From NCBI RefSeq assembly GCF_019166065.1, contig NZ_JAHTBN010000011.1:51718-115717 (forward strand): 64,000 bases of DNA. The letters run 5' to 3'. Numbering within the stretch: the stretch's first letter is position 1; the number at the start of each line of letters is the position of its first letter. The stretch comes from Candidimonas humi (lineage in GTDB: Bacteria > Pseudomonadota > Gammaproteobacteria > Burkholderiales > Burkholderiaceae_B). The position numbers and the translations under genes are program-made. Below the pieces are notes generated by a model. The model did no database searches and had not been told where the DNA came from. It was given only the letters and a program-made list of their open reading frames with translations. Positions 52,983-61,830 of this stretch are shown here, in pieces.

Positions 52983-53705
52983 ATGATAAAGAAAGTGAGC
53001 GGCGCGAACCTGCTATTGGGAGACGTCGCCTACGAATCGGTACGGGAAGCCATCCTGGCCAACGAGCTCAAGCCGGGCGAACGCGTATCGGAATACAAGG
53101 TCGCCGAGTGGCTGGGCATCAGCCGCACGCCGGCCCGCGAGGGCCTGCGCCGGCTCGAGAACGAAGGCTTGCTGCGCCAGCACCCGCGCCGCGGCCTGGT
53201 GGTCGCGTCCATCGACGACAACGCGCTGCAGGAACTGTACGCAGTGCGCCAACTGCTCGAGGGCGGGGCCGCCGCCATGGCGGCCAAGCACGCCACCGAT
53301 GCCGAAATCGAAACGCTGCTGCACCTGAGCCAGGCCGAAGCCGAATTCAGCGACGACCCGCGCCGCATGTTCGAGCACAACCGCAGCTTCCACAACGTCA
53401 TCTATCACGCCGCCCACAACCAGTTGCTGCTCAAGTTCCTGCTGCAGACCGCGGACACGCTGGCCGCCTATCGCAATGTTTCCACCCTGGTCATCAAGGA
53501 ACGCCGCGAGGAAGTCGTGGCCGAACACCGCGAGCTCAGCGAGGCGATCGCCCGCCGCGATGCCGATGCCGCGCAAGAAATCGCCGTGCGCCACGTGCGC
53601 AACGCGCTGCGCGCCCGCACCCGGCTGCGGCACGAGCTGCTGAGCGAAGAAGTGCAGCGCCGCAGCCGCCTGCGCTCGATCGACCACGCGACGGAAGACC
53701 AATAA
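52983..53705 (+). CDS. GntR family regulator, FCD subfamily
   Basis: The 240-residue protein has the GntR winged helix at about residues 20-80 (LKPGERVSEYKVAEWLGIS) and an FCD domain after it, with FEHNRSFHNVIYHAAHN and VAEHRELSEAI. It is the last gene of the rightward set that begins with the Bug gene at 48889. The repeats at 48733-48794 are its best candidate operator, so it may control both the rightward set and the leftward MmgE/PrpD pair. Confidence 0.88.
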   Translation: MIKKVSGANLLLGDVAYESVREAILANELKPGERVSEYKVAEWLGISRTPAREGLRRLENEGLLRQHPRRGLVVASIDDNALQELYAVRQLLEGGAAAMAAKHATDAEIETLLHLSQAEAEFSDDPRRMFEHNRSFHNVIYHAAHNQLLLKFLLQTADTLAAYRNVSTLVIKERREEVVAEHRELSEAIARRDADAAQEIAVRHVRNALRARTRLRHELLSEEVQRRSRLRSIDHATEDQ

Positions 53706-53708
53706 GGG

Positions 53709-54884
53709 CTAGGCCTGCGCCAGCACCGCCTTGGCGATGGTGTTGCGCTGGATTTCGCTGGTTCCGGTCACGATGCGGTACAGCCGCAAGCGGCGGAAGA
53801 TGAATTCCACCGGATGATTCTTGGTCACGCCCACATTGCCGTGTATCTGCATGGCCTTGTCGGCGATCTCGAAGCACTTTTCCGACACGAACAGCTTGCA
53901 CATCGAGGCCTCCTTGCGGATGTCCTGCCCTGCGTCGGCCTTGCGCGCGGCGTCCATGATCATGCTGGTGCAGGCATACAGGCCGGTGGCCATGTCGGCC
54001 AGCATGTGCTGGATGGCCTGGAAGCGGCTGATGGGGCCGCCGAACTGGCGCCTGCGCCCTGCATAGTCCAGCGCCATTTCGTAGGCCTGGCGGGCCAGCC
54101 CCGTCATGGTCGGGCAATGCAGCAGGCGGTTGACGCTGATGCGGCCCATCGCCGTCCTGAAACCCTCGCCCTCCTTGCCCAGCAGATTGGCGCGCGGCAC
54201 GCGCACATGGTCGAACTCGATATCGGCGTCGACATGCTGCCCGGTCATGGGCAGGCAATCGTAGGTCAGCGACACGCCCGGCCGGTCCAGTTCGACCAGG
54301 ATGGCTGAGATACCGTCGGTGCCCTTGTCCGGATCGGTCACGCACATGGTGATCGCATAATCGGCAAAGGCCGAGGCGCTGATGTAATGCTTGCGGCCGG
54401 TGATCACATAGTCGTCGCCGTCGAGCACCGCGCGGGTGCGGATGCTGCCCGCGTCCGAGCCCGATTCGGGCTCGGTCATGGCAAAGCACGTGCCCATCTC
54501 GCCCCGCACCACCGGCAGGATGAAACGCTCGACCTGGTCGGGCGTGGCGTACTTGATGAGGTTGCCGATGCGCGACGGGCCGCCCCAGTCGCCCAATATG
54601 TGCGGAAACAAGATGGCGCCCGAGGCCGCCACGTCGTCCTTGAGCACGCACAAGTCCTGCACCCCCAGGCCCTTGCCGCCCAGCGCAGGCGGCACCTGCA
54701 GGCCATAGAAACCCAGCTCGCGGCAGCGCTGCCAGACCGTGCGCACGGTTTCCTTGGAATAGCGGTCCTCGTAGGTGAAGCCGCTGGCGCGTTCGAAAGG
54801 GATGAGCTCTTCGGTGATGTACTGGTGCAGCCTTTCCCGGATGGACTGCAGTTCCGCATCTGCGGCCGCGTGATTAAGGTTCAT
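53709..54884 (-). CDS. Acyl-CoA dehydrogenase-family flavoprotein without the usual catalytic Glu
   Basis: The 391-residue protein has the full acyl-CoA dehydrogenase fold, with FAD segments TEPESGSDAGSIRTRA and FGGPISRFQAIQHMLADM and the tail MQIHGNVGV. In the last helix the catalytic glutamate of the standard YEGTSxIQR motif is replaced: the sequence reads RIVTGTSEIQR, with Thr373 at that place. Either another residue is the base, as in some subfamilies, or the reaction differs. It diverges from the LysR gene at 54988, which probably controls it, and from the GntR gene it is separated by three bases in convergent orientation. Confidence 0.88.
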   Translation of the reverse strand: MNLNHAAADAELQSIRERLHQYITEELIPFERASGFTYEDRYSKETVRTVWQRCRELGFYGLQVPPALGGKGLGVQDLCVLKDDVAASGAILFPHILGDWGGPSRIGNLIKYATPDQVERFILPVVRGEMGTCFAMTEPESGSDAGSIRTRAVLDGDDYVITGRKHYISASAFADYAITMCVTDPDKGTDGISAILVELDRPGVSLTYDCLPMTGQHVDADIEFDHVRVPRANLLGKEGEGFRTAMGRISVNRLLHCPTMTGLARQAYEMALDYAGRRRQFGGPISRFQAIQHMLADMATGLYACTSMIMDAARKADAGQDIRKEASMCKLFVSEKCFEIADKAMQIHGNVGVTKNHPVEFIFRRLRLYRIVTGTSEIQRNTIAKAVLAQA

Positions 54885-54951
54885 GAGTCGCCTCGGACAT
54901 TGATCGGTACGAATGGCCCCATGTTGACAGGGCCGCTTCGATTGGCGGATT

Positions 54952-54966
54952 ATTCTTGCGAAGATT
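54952..54966. promoter_or_regulatory. LysR-type dyad between acyl-CoA dehydrogenase and LysR genes
   Basis: ATTCTTGCGAAGATT is a near-palindrome, with TCTT and AAGA arms around a CG core, located 21 bases before the LysR start codon and 68 bases before the dehydrogenase start on the other strand. It fits a binding site controlling both genes. Confidence 0.4.
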
Positions 54967-54987
54967 CTGATAACGCAGAGGAATGCC

Positions 54988-55881
54988 GTGCGCCTGGAGG
55001 ACCTGAATTATTTTCTCGCCGTTGCCGAAACCGGGCATGTGGGGCGCGCATCAGAACAACTGGGCCAGACCCAGCCGGCGCTTACCAAGGGCGTGCAGCG
55101 GCTGGAACGGGAACTGAACCTGCAATTGTTCGAGCGCACGCCCAAGGGCATGGTGCTCACCACGGTGGGCCAGGCCTTCTTCGAAAGGGCGCGCGAAGTC
55201 AGGTTCGCCATGGACCAGGCAGTCAGGGAAGCGAGCGACCTGCACCTGGGCAAGGTCGGCATGCTGCGGGTGGGCGTGCCGCCCAATTACGCCGACTACT
55301 TCGGCACCACCTGCGCCCTGCTGCTGCAACAGCGCCCGGCGGCCCGCGTGCTGGTGACGATAGGCCTGAACGACAGGCTGTTCGCGGCCCTGCGCCTGGG
55401 CGACCTGGACTTGTGCATCAGCGCCCAGCAGACGCCGTCGGACCCCGACTTCGATCAGCAGGCCCTGTTTTCCGACAACCTGCACGTGATCGCGCGCGAA
55501 GGCCACCCGCTGTTCCTGCAGCCCAAGCTGCAATTGGCCGACCTGGCGCAAGCCTCGTGGCTGCTGCCCGGCCGCAAGGTGGTGGCGCGGCGCAACATCG
55601 ACGCCCGCTTTACCGAGCATGGCCTGCCGCCGCCCAATGTAGTGGTGGAATCCAGCTCGACCAGCTTTTCCATGGTCAGCATGGTGCGCGCCTCGGACTT
55701 GCTGACCGTGGCCACCGAATCGTCCATGAAACGCCCCGAAAGCCGCGGGCTGCGGGTGATCCCCTTGCGCGAGGCATCCTGGCCGCGGCGCATGGGCATT
55801 ACCACGCGCCGCGGCTCGTACCTGTCGCCCCTGGCGCTGCGCTTCATCGAGATGCTGCACCAGAACAAGCCCGCACTTTAG
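54988..55881 (+). CDS. LysR family transcriptional regulator
   Basis: The 297-residue protein has the LysR helix-turn-helix at about residues 1-60 (HVGRASEQLGQTQPALTKGV) and a normal effector domain. The start is GTG at 54988 after a GAGG site. It diverges from the acyl-CoA dehydrogenase gene and converges with the acyl-CoA ligase gene, which are two steps of one CoA-ester route, so it probably regulates that route. Confidence 0.9.
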   Translation: MRLEDLNYFLAVAETGHVGRASEQLGQTQPALTKGVQRLERELNLQLFERTPKGMVLTTVGQAFFERAREVRFAMDQAVREASDLHLGKVGMLRVGVPPNYADYFGTTCALLLQQRPAARVLVTIGLNDRLFAALRLGDLDLCISAQQTPSDPDFDQQALFSDNLHVIAREGHPLFLQPKLQLADLAQASWLLPGRKVVARRNIDARFTEHGLPPPNVVVESSSTSFSMVSMVRASDLLTVATESSMKRPESRGLRVIPLREASWPRRMGITTRRGSYLSPLALRFIEMLHQNKPAL

Positions 55882-55936
55882 GCCGCGGGCCTGCCTGCCG
55901 GGCTTGCCTGCTGGGGCCGACGGCCCGGCGCCGGCG

Positions 55937-57535
55937 TCAACCCACGCGCCTGTCCTGCCCGGTCCAGTACGGGTCCTTGAGCATTTTCCTGGATATCTTG
56001 CCGTTGGAATTCTTGGGCAGTTCGTCCAGGATCTCGATGGACCGGGGCTTCTTGAAGTCCGCCAGCAAGGCCTTGCAATGGGCGGCCAGGGCCGCCGCGT
56101 CGACCGAGGCGCCTTGCTTGAGCACCACCGCGGCCTTGACCGACTCGCCCCACATATCGTCGGGCACCCCGAACACGCAGGCCTCGAAGACCGCGGGATG
56201 CTGGTACAGCGCCTGCTCGACTTCCGTGGGGTAGACGTTGAAGCCGCCGGAAATGATCATGTCTTTCTTGCGGTCGACGATGTACAGATAGCCTTCCTCG
56301 TCGCTGCGTGCCAGGTCACCGGTATGGCACCAGCCGTCGCGCAGCGCCTGCGCGCTCAGTTCCGGCTCGCGCCAGTAGCCGGCGAACACGTCGGGCCCGC
56401 GCACGGCGATTTCGCCGATCTCGCCGTCAGGCACCGGCACGCCCCGGTCGTCCAGCAGGCGCACCTCGGTCTCGCCGAAGGGCCGCCCGCAGGATTGCAG
56501 CAGCTCGGGCTTGGCCTGCATGGCGCGGCCGTGATCGGCGTTGCTCAGCATCACCATGCCGCCGGTCGTCTCGCCCGCGCCATAGCCCTGCGCCAGCACC
56601 GGCCCGAGGGCCTCCCAGGCCTCGCGGATGCGCGCCGGCGCCATCGGCGCCCCGCCGTACGAGATCTGGCGCAGCGCGCTCAGGTCGTAGCGATGCAGCG
56701 ACGGGTGCGTGATCAGCATATTGACCATGGTCGGCACCATGAACGTGAACTTGGCGCGGTACTGTTGCGCGGCGGCCAGGAAACGCTCGGGGTCGAAACG
56801 CTCGTGCAGCAGGATGGTGCCGCCCTGGAACAGGAACGGCTGCATGAACATGCCGCTGGCGTGGGTGATGGGGCCGGCCAGGGCCAGCACATCGCCCGGG
56901 TCGGCCCGCATCCGGCCCATCACCACCTTGCGCAGCGAGGCCAGGCGGTTGCCCACCGTCTGCATGGCGGCCTTGAGCTTGCCGGTCGAACCCGAGGTGA
57001 AATGCAGCACCGCCAGGTCGTCGGCCTGCATCTCGGCATCGGGATTGTGGTCGGCGGCCGCAGCCAGCAGGCCTTCATACGAATATGATCGCCGGCCCGG
57101 GGCAAGCGCCGGAAGCTGCGCGCGGCCTTCGTCCTGGCCGTAGGCCGCGCCGATGACGACGATGTGTTCGATGCCGGGAAGCTCGCCGGCCACGGCCATC
57201 ACGCTGTCCATGTGGGCGCGGTCGATCAGCAGCACGCGCGCATCCGCGTTATTGACGGTCTCCACCAGCTCGGCCGGCGCAAGCCGCGCATTGAGCGCCA
57301 CCTTGACCAGGCCCGCCTTGTACAGCGCGCATTCCAGCTCGATGATCTCGGGCCGGTTCCAGGCCTGGATGGCGACGCGGTCGCCCTTGGCCAGGCCCAG
57401 GCCCAGCAAGGCGCTGGCCAGCCGGTTCGAGCGCGCGTCGAGCTGGCCATAGCTGATACGGATATCGTTGAAGATGATGGCGGTATGGTCCCGCCAGTAC
57501 CGCGCATTGCGGCTGATGAAGCGTCCTTGATTCAT
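55937..57535 (-). CDS. AMP-dependent acyl-CoA ligase
   Basis: The 532-residue enzyme has the adenylating motifs LHFTSGSTGKLKA (A3), YGAGETTGG (A5 region), HTGDLARSDEEGYLYIVDR (A7-A8) and NSNGKISRKML with the catalytic lysine. It activates a carboxylate as acyl-AMP and then acyl-CoA. The ATG at 57535 follows an AAGGACGC-like region; similarity starts at GRFISRNARYW. With the acyl-CoA dehydrogenase at 53709 it suggests oxidation of an organic acid by way of its CoA ester. It converges with the LysR gene at 54988. Confidence 0.9.
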   Translation of the reverse strand: MNQGRFISRNARYWRDHTAIIFNDIRISYGQLDARSNRLASALLGLGLAKGDRVAIQAWNRPEIIELECALYKAGLVKVALNARLAPAELVETVNNADARVLLIDRAHMDSVMAVAGELPGIEHIVVIGAAYGQDEGRAQLPALAPGRRSYSYEGLLAAAADHNPDAEMQADDLAVLHFTSGSTGKLKAAMQTVGNRLASLRKVVMGRMRADPGDVLALAGPITHASGMFMQPFLFQGGTILLHERFDPERFLAAAQQYRAKFTFMVPTMVNMLITHPSLHRYDLSALRQISYGGAPMAPARIREAWEALGPVLAQGYGAGETTGGMVMLSNADHGRAMQAKPELLQSCGRPFGETEVRLLDDRGVPVPDGEIGEIAVRGPDVFAGYWREPELSAQALRDGWCHTGDLARSDEEGYLYIVDRKKDMIISGGFNVYPTEVEQALYQHPAVFEACVFGVPDDMWGESVKAAVVLKQGASVDAAALAAHCKALLADFKKPRSIEILDELPKNSNGKISRKMLKDPYWTGQDRRVG

Positions 57536-57928
57536 GGAGTCAGGCCTCGAGCTAGGGAATGTGGATGCTATGGTGCGGCCTGGCCGCCACCGACGGGATA
57601 ACGCTTTCGGCGATTCCTATGCCGCGAAGTTATCGGCGGCGCGGCGAGCCACGAATCCTAGGCCATGGTCCACAGGCGATCGGCCGCCGGCCTGTCGCAA
57701 GCAACAGCCTCCCGCCCCGAAATCGCACGGCCCGGGCGGCGCGGCCGGCATGCCGCATGTCGATTGCGCGTATATTCGCGTCCTCATGCCACGCGGTTAT
57801 CGGGTCGCGCCGCAGCGGAATCAGACGCCCGGCCCAGCCGGGCTAAAAATAAGGCCGTACGCTCGAACAACAAACCGGATCCTGAGCGCTCCGGGTCGAA
57901 GCGCATCCACACCACAGGAGACCCCTAT
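57536..57928. other. Intergenic region between divergent acyl-CoA ligase and Bug genes
   Basis: This 393-base stretch has no convincing gene. It holds a hairpin with perfect arms GCCCGGC (57827-57833) and GCCGGGC (57837-57843), followed by TAAAAATAA, 86 bases before the Bug start. The rest is GC-rich and featureless to me. Confidence 0.5.
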
Positions 57929-58912
57929 ATGAAGATCCCAACCCTAGCCTCGCGCCTCGCCTTGTGCGGCCTGATCGGCCTGTGCACGGCAGCGCCCGCC
58001 CTGGCCGCGGACGACGCCTATCCTTCCAGGCCCATCCACCTGGTCGTGCCCTTCAGCGCCGGCGGCCAGTTCGATTTCCTGGCCCGGCTGATGGCCAAGT
58101 CCATGAGCAAGAACCTCGGCCAGAGCATCATCGTGGAAAACGTCGGCGGCGCCGGCGGCAACGTGGGCGGCGCCAAGGTCGCCGCCTCCAAGCCCGACGG
58201 CTATACCTTGCTGGAGTATGGCGGCAACTTCGCCATCGCCAAGTACCTGACGCCCAATCTTTCCTATGACCCGGTCGCCGACCTCGTGCCGGTCGCCGCG
58301 ATCAGCATCGCGCCGCACGTCATCCTGGCCGGCAAGGCCTTGCCGGCAAAGACATTCAAGGACATGGTGGCCTATGCCAAGGCCAATCCGGGCAAGCTCA
58401 GCTACGGCAGCCCGGGCGTGGGCACCTCCATGCACCTGACCTTCGAGGAAGTCCGCCAGCACTTCGGCTTCCAGGCTACGCAGATCCCCTATCGCGGCGG
58501 CAGCAATATGCTCAATGACCTGGCCGGCGGCCAGATCGGCGTAGGCATCGTCGCGGTGGGCCCGGCTCTGCCCTTCATCCAGTCCGGCAAGATCCGCGCC
58601 CTGGCCGTCACCGGCAAGGAACGCGCGCCCTCGCTGCCCGACGTGCCCACCATCTCGGAACTCGGCTACAAGGGCTTCGACAGCGGCAGTTGGGCGGGAA
58701 TCGCGGTGCCCAAGGGCACGCCGCAGCCCATCGTCGACAGAATCAACAAATCGGTCAACACGGCACTGCACGATCCCGAAGTGCTGAAACGCTTCCACGA
58801 ACTGTCGTTCAGGCCGCTGCCCGGCACGCCGGCGCAATTCCGCCAGATGATAGATGAAGAAGCGCAGCGCTACGGCCCCATCATCCAGGCGCTGCACCTG
58901 GTGCAGAAATAA
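57929..58912 (+). CDS. Bug-type solute receptor (TctC family)
   Basis: The 327-residue protein has a signal peptide ending near ALAADD (about residue 26). The ligand loop is PFSAGGQFDFLARLM, with Gln-Phe where others have Pro/Gly-Thr, and the next motif is VENVGGAGGNVGGA. It follows the divergent acyl-CoA ligase and converges with the LysR gene at 59031, so its own regulator is unclear. Confidence 0.91.
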   Translation: MKIPTLASRLALCGLIGLCTAAPALAADDAYPSRPIHLVVPFSAGGQFDFLARLMAKSMSKNLGQSIIVENVGGAGGNVGGAKVAASKPDGYTLLEYGGNFAIAKYLTPNLSYDPVADLVPVAAISIAPHVILAGKALPAKTFKDMVAYAKANPGKLSYGSPGVGTSMHLTFEEVRQHFGFQATQIPYRGGSNMLNDLAGGQIGVGIVAVGPALPFIQSGKIRALAVTGKERAPSLPDVPTISELGYKGFDSGSWAGIAVPKGTPQPIVDRINKSVNTALHDPEVLKRFHELSFRPLPGTPAQFRQMIDEEAQRYGPIIQALHLVQK

Positions 58913-59030
58913 GCCCAGGCACCGGGGCGAAAAGAGCCCGCGCCCGGCGCGGAACGCCCCGCAGCAAGCCCGGCCCATGCCCGCCCGGCAGCGGCAGGCC
59001 TGGCCGCCGGGCCAGACTGCAGCGCCGTCG

Positions 59031-59933
59031 CTACTCGCGGCTGGTCAGGAAATTCAGCAGCGACGCGGCGGCAGCCGACAGGCGTTCGCGCTGGCGGAAG
59101 ATCACCACCAGCCGGCGCACCGCCCAGTCTTCCTGGATCGGCACCAGCCGCACATTCAGCGTATTGATATAGAGCTCGCCGATGTGCTGCGGCACCACGG
59201 CGATGCCCAGCCGCACGTGCACCATGCGACAGAGCGCATCCAGGCTGCCCACGCGTATCTTGACGTGCAAGGTCGCGCCGCGCGCCTCGGCCTGCTGCGA
59301 CAGTAGGCGGGTGAGCGCCGCCTCGTCGCCCAGGCCCACGAAGCTCTCGCCCAGGAAATCCTCCATGCGCACCGCCGGCATCTGCGCCAGGCGATGTTGG
59401 CGCGGCACCATCAGGAACAGGTGGTCCGTGCGATAAGGCAGGTGTTCGTGGCGCTCGACGCCGGGGATCATATTGCAGATGCCCAGGTCGAAATCCTGCT
59501 CTTCCACATAGCGCAACACATTGTGGCTGGTCTGCTCTTCGAGCTGGATGTCGACATCGGGAAAGACCCGCTGGAACGCGGCCAGGTCCTCGGGCAGGAA
59601 CTGCACGATGGACGACAGATTGCCGACGATCTGCACCCGCCCCTTGGCGCCGGTCTCGAACTGCGTCAGTTCGGCAGTGAGGCGCTCGATGCTGGCGATG
59701 ATGTCCTGCGCGTGGCGCAGCACCGTTTCCCCGACGGGAGTGACCGAGATCCCGCGCGACTCGCGATGGATCACCGGCAGGCCTATGCTGTGCTCGATCT
59801 CGGCGATGCGCCGGCTGACCGCCGAGGGCGCGATGCACTCGCGCTCGGCGGCCCGGGCGATGTTCTTTTCCTGGCAGACGGCCACGAACAGGCGCAGTGT
59901 CGTCAGGTCGATTCTTCGGATCAGGTTTCTCAT
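59031..59933 (-). CDS. LysR family transcriptional regulator
   Basis: The 300-residue protein has the LysR helix-turn-helix (NIARAAERECIAPSAVSRRI, about residues 23-42) and a full effector domain. The ATG at 59933 gives the normal length; the open frame upstream lacks family similarity. It lies downstream of the LeuC-like gene on the same strand with 292 bases between. It probably regulates the LeuC-like and aconitase-fusion genes, which diverge just upstream. Confidence 0.9.
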   Translation of the reverse strand: MRNLIRRIDLTTLRLFVAVCQEKNIARAAERECIAPSAVSRRIAEIEHSIGLPVIHRESRGISVTPVGETVLRHAQDIIASIERLTAELTQFETGAKGRVQIVGNLSSIVQFLPEDLAAFQRVFPDVDIQLEEQTSHNVLRYVEEQDFDLGICNMIPGVERHEHLPYRTDHLFLMVPRQHRLAQMPAVRMEDFLGESFVGLGDEAALTRLLSQQAEARGATLHVKIRVGSLDALCRMVHVRLGIAVVPQHIGELYINTLNVRLVPIQEDWAVRRLVVIFRQRERLSAAAASLLNFLTSRE

Positions 59934-60225
59934 GTCTGCCCCGGTACGGGCGCTAGAGAGCGGCAAAGCCGCCCCGCCATCCCGCGGGCCGGACGCGCAG
60001 CGGAAGCCAGCGGCATCCGCACACTGCCGAACCGCGGCCGCGAAAGGTGCAGGCATTTTACTGTAGCGGGCTTGCGGCCCCGACGCGGCGGCCGATAGCG
60101 GCGGTCCATGCATGAAGGCCGGCCGCAACGCCAGCCTTCATTCAAGGCGCGCCGGCGCCGCCTGCAGCCGCCCCGCATGGCGGCGGGGCCCTGCTTCTTT
60201 TCCCTCGGCACGCCGACGAGCCGGC
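59934..60225. other. Gap between LysR and LeuC-like genes
   Basis: About 290 GC-rich bases with no convincing gene. The stretch near 60170-60190 can fold GCCGCC with GGCGGC, but no T-run follows on the minus strand, so I do not call a terminator. Confidence 0.4.
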
Positions 60226-61629
60226 CTAGGCCGGCACGCGCAGATCGACGAAATGGCCGGCGATCGCGGCCGCCGCGGCCATGGCCGGACTGACCAGGTG
60301 CGTGCGCCCGCCCTGGCCCTGGCGCCCCTCGAAATTGCGGTTCGAAGTGGACGCGCAGCGCTCGCCCGGGGCCAGGCGGTCGGCGTTCATGGCCATGCAC
60401 ATCGAGCAGCCTGGCTCGCGCCATTCGAAGCCCGCGACCAGGAATACCCGGTCAAGGCCTTCGCGCTCGGCCTGGGCCTTGACCAGGCCCGATCCGGGCA
60501 CCACCATGGCCAGCCGGATGCCGGGCGCGACGCGCCGGCCGCGCACCACGGCCGCCGCCGCGCGCAGGTCTTCGATGCGCGAGTTGGTACAGGAGCCGAT
60601 GAAAATCTTGTCCAGGCGGATGCCGGTAATCGCCGTGCCCGGCTCCAGCCCCATATAGGCCAGGGCGCCCCGCATCCCCTCGCGCTTGACGAGATCGGGC
60701 TCGGCGTCGGGGTCTGGCACGCGGCCGTCGACCGGCGCAACCATCTCGGGCGAAGTGCCCCAGGTAACCTGCGGCACGATGCGCGCGGCATCCATCTCGA
60801 CCACCGCGTCGAACACCGCGCCCTCGTCCGAATGCAGCGTGCGCCAATAAGCCTCGGCCTGGTTCCAGAGCGCGCCGTCCGGGGCCCCCGGCCGCCCCCG
60901 CAGGTAGTCCAGCGTGACCTCGTCCACCGCGATCATGCCGGCGCGTGCGCCGGCCTCTATGGACATATTGCAGACGGTCATGCGCTGCTCCATGGACATG
61001 GCGCGGATGGCGGAGCCGGCGTATTCAATGGCGCAGCCCGTGGCGCCGCCGGTGCCGATGCGGCCGATCAGCGCCAGCACGATATCCTTGGCGGTGACGC
61101 CCGGGCCGGGCACGCCGTCGATGCGTACCAGCATGGATTTCATCTTGCGCGCCAGCAGGGTCTGCGTCGCCAGCACGTGCTCCACCTCGGACGTTCCTAT
61201 GCCGTAGGCCAGGCAGGCGAAGGCGCCGTGCGTGGAAGTATGGGAATCCCCGCAGACCACCGTCATGCCGGGCAGCACCGCGCCCTGCTCGGGTCCGACC
61301 ACGTGCTCGATGCCCTGGCGCACGTCGTCCATGCCGAGAAAGGCCATGCCATGGCCCGCGGTGTTGTCCTGCAGGGTCTGCACCTGCAGGCGCGATACCG
61401 GGTCGGCGATACCGTGCCTGCGATCGGTGGTGGGCACATTGTGGTCGGCAACAGCCAGGCAGGATGCCGCGCGCCAGGGCTGGCGACCCGCCAGCCGCAA
61501 GCCTTCGAAGGCTTGCGGGCTGGACACCTCGTTCATGAGATGGCGGTCTATGTACAGCAGGCTGGTGCCGCTGGGGTCGGTGGCGAATGCATGGGCATTC
61601 CAGATTTTGTCGTACAGGGTCTGGGGCAT
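60226..61629 (-). CDS. LeuC-type hydro-lyase large subunit (aconitase superfamily)
   Basis: The 467-residue protein matches the length of 3-isopropylmalate dehydratase large subunits. It has [19 protein letters not shown], the iron-sulfur cysteine motif [12 protein letters not shown] and the paired GCSMCMAMN. The [4Fe-4S] cluster activates a substrate hydroxyl for trans elimination. No leuD small-subunit gene or leuB adjoins it, so the small subunit comes from elsewhere; the divergent protein at 61831 carries its own small-domain part. A substrate other than isopropylmalate is possible. The ATG at 61629 follows a GAC-rich leader. Confidence 0.87.
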   Translation of the reverse strand: MPQTLYDKIWNAHAFATDPSGTSLLYIDRHLMNEVSSPQAFEGLRLAGRQPWRAASCLAVADHNVPTTDRRHGIADPVSRLQVQTLQDNTAGHGMAFLGMDDVRQGIEHVVGPEQGAVLPGMTVVCGDSHTSTHGAFACLAYGIGTSEVEHVLATQTLLARKMKSMLVRIDGVPGPGVTAKDIVLALIGRIGTGGATGCAIEYAGSAIRAMSMEQRMTVCNMSIEAGARAGMIAVDEVTLDYLRGRPGAPDGALWNQAEAYWRTLHSDEGAVFDAVVEMDAARIVPQVTWGTSPEMVAPVDGRVPDPDAEPDLVKREGMRGALAYMGLEPGTAITGIRLDKIFIGSCTNSRIEDLRAAAAVVRGRRVAPGIRLAMVVPGSGLVKAQAEREGLDRVFLVAGFEWREPGCSMCMAMNADRLAPGERCASTSNRNFEGRQGQGGRTHLVSPAMAAAAAIAGHFVDLRVPA

Positions 61630-61830
61630 GATGTCGAACCGTGGTGGATATGCCGGCGGCCTCGGAGGCGCAGCGGGCCGCGCGGCCTGTTGCAGAAAAT
61701 AGTAAAGCCGCAAGGCCGGCCCGACGATCGCGATGCGAGAAGGCTGCCATGTCCATGCGGCACTTCATCGGCGCCGGCGCGGGCCGTATCGTATGGCTGC
61801 GCAGCCCAGCCCCGCGCAGCAAGGAATTCC

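Noticed and set aside
60112..61830. Open upstream extension of the aconitase fusion frame
   Set aside because: It runs antisense through the LeuC-like gene; the protein similarity begins only at the ATG at 61831.
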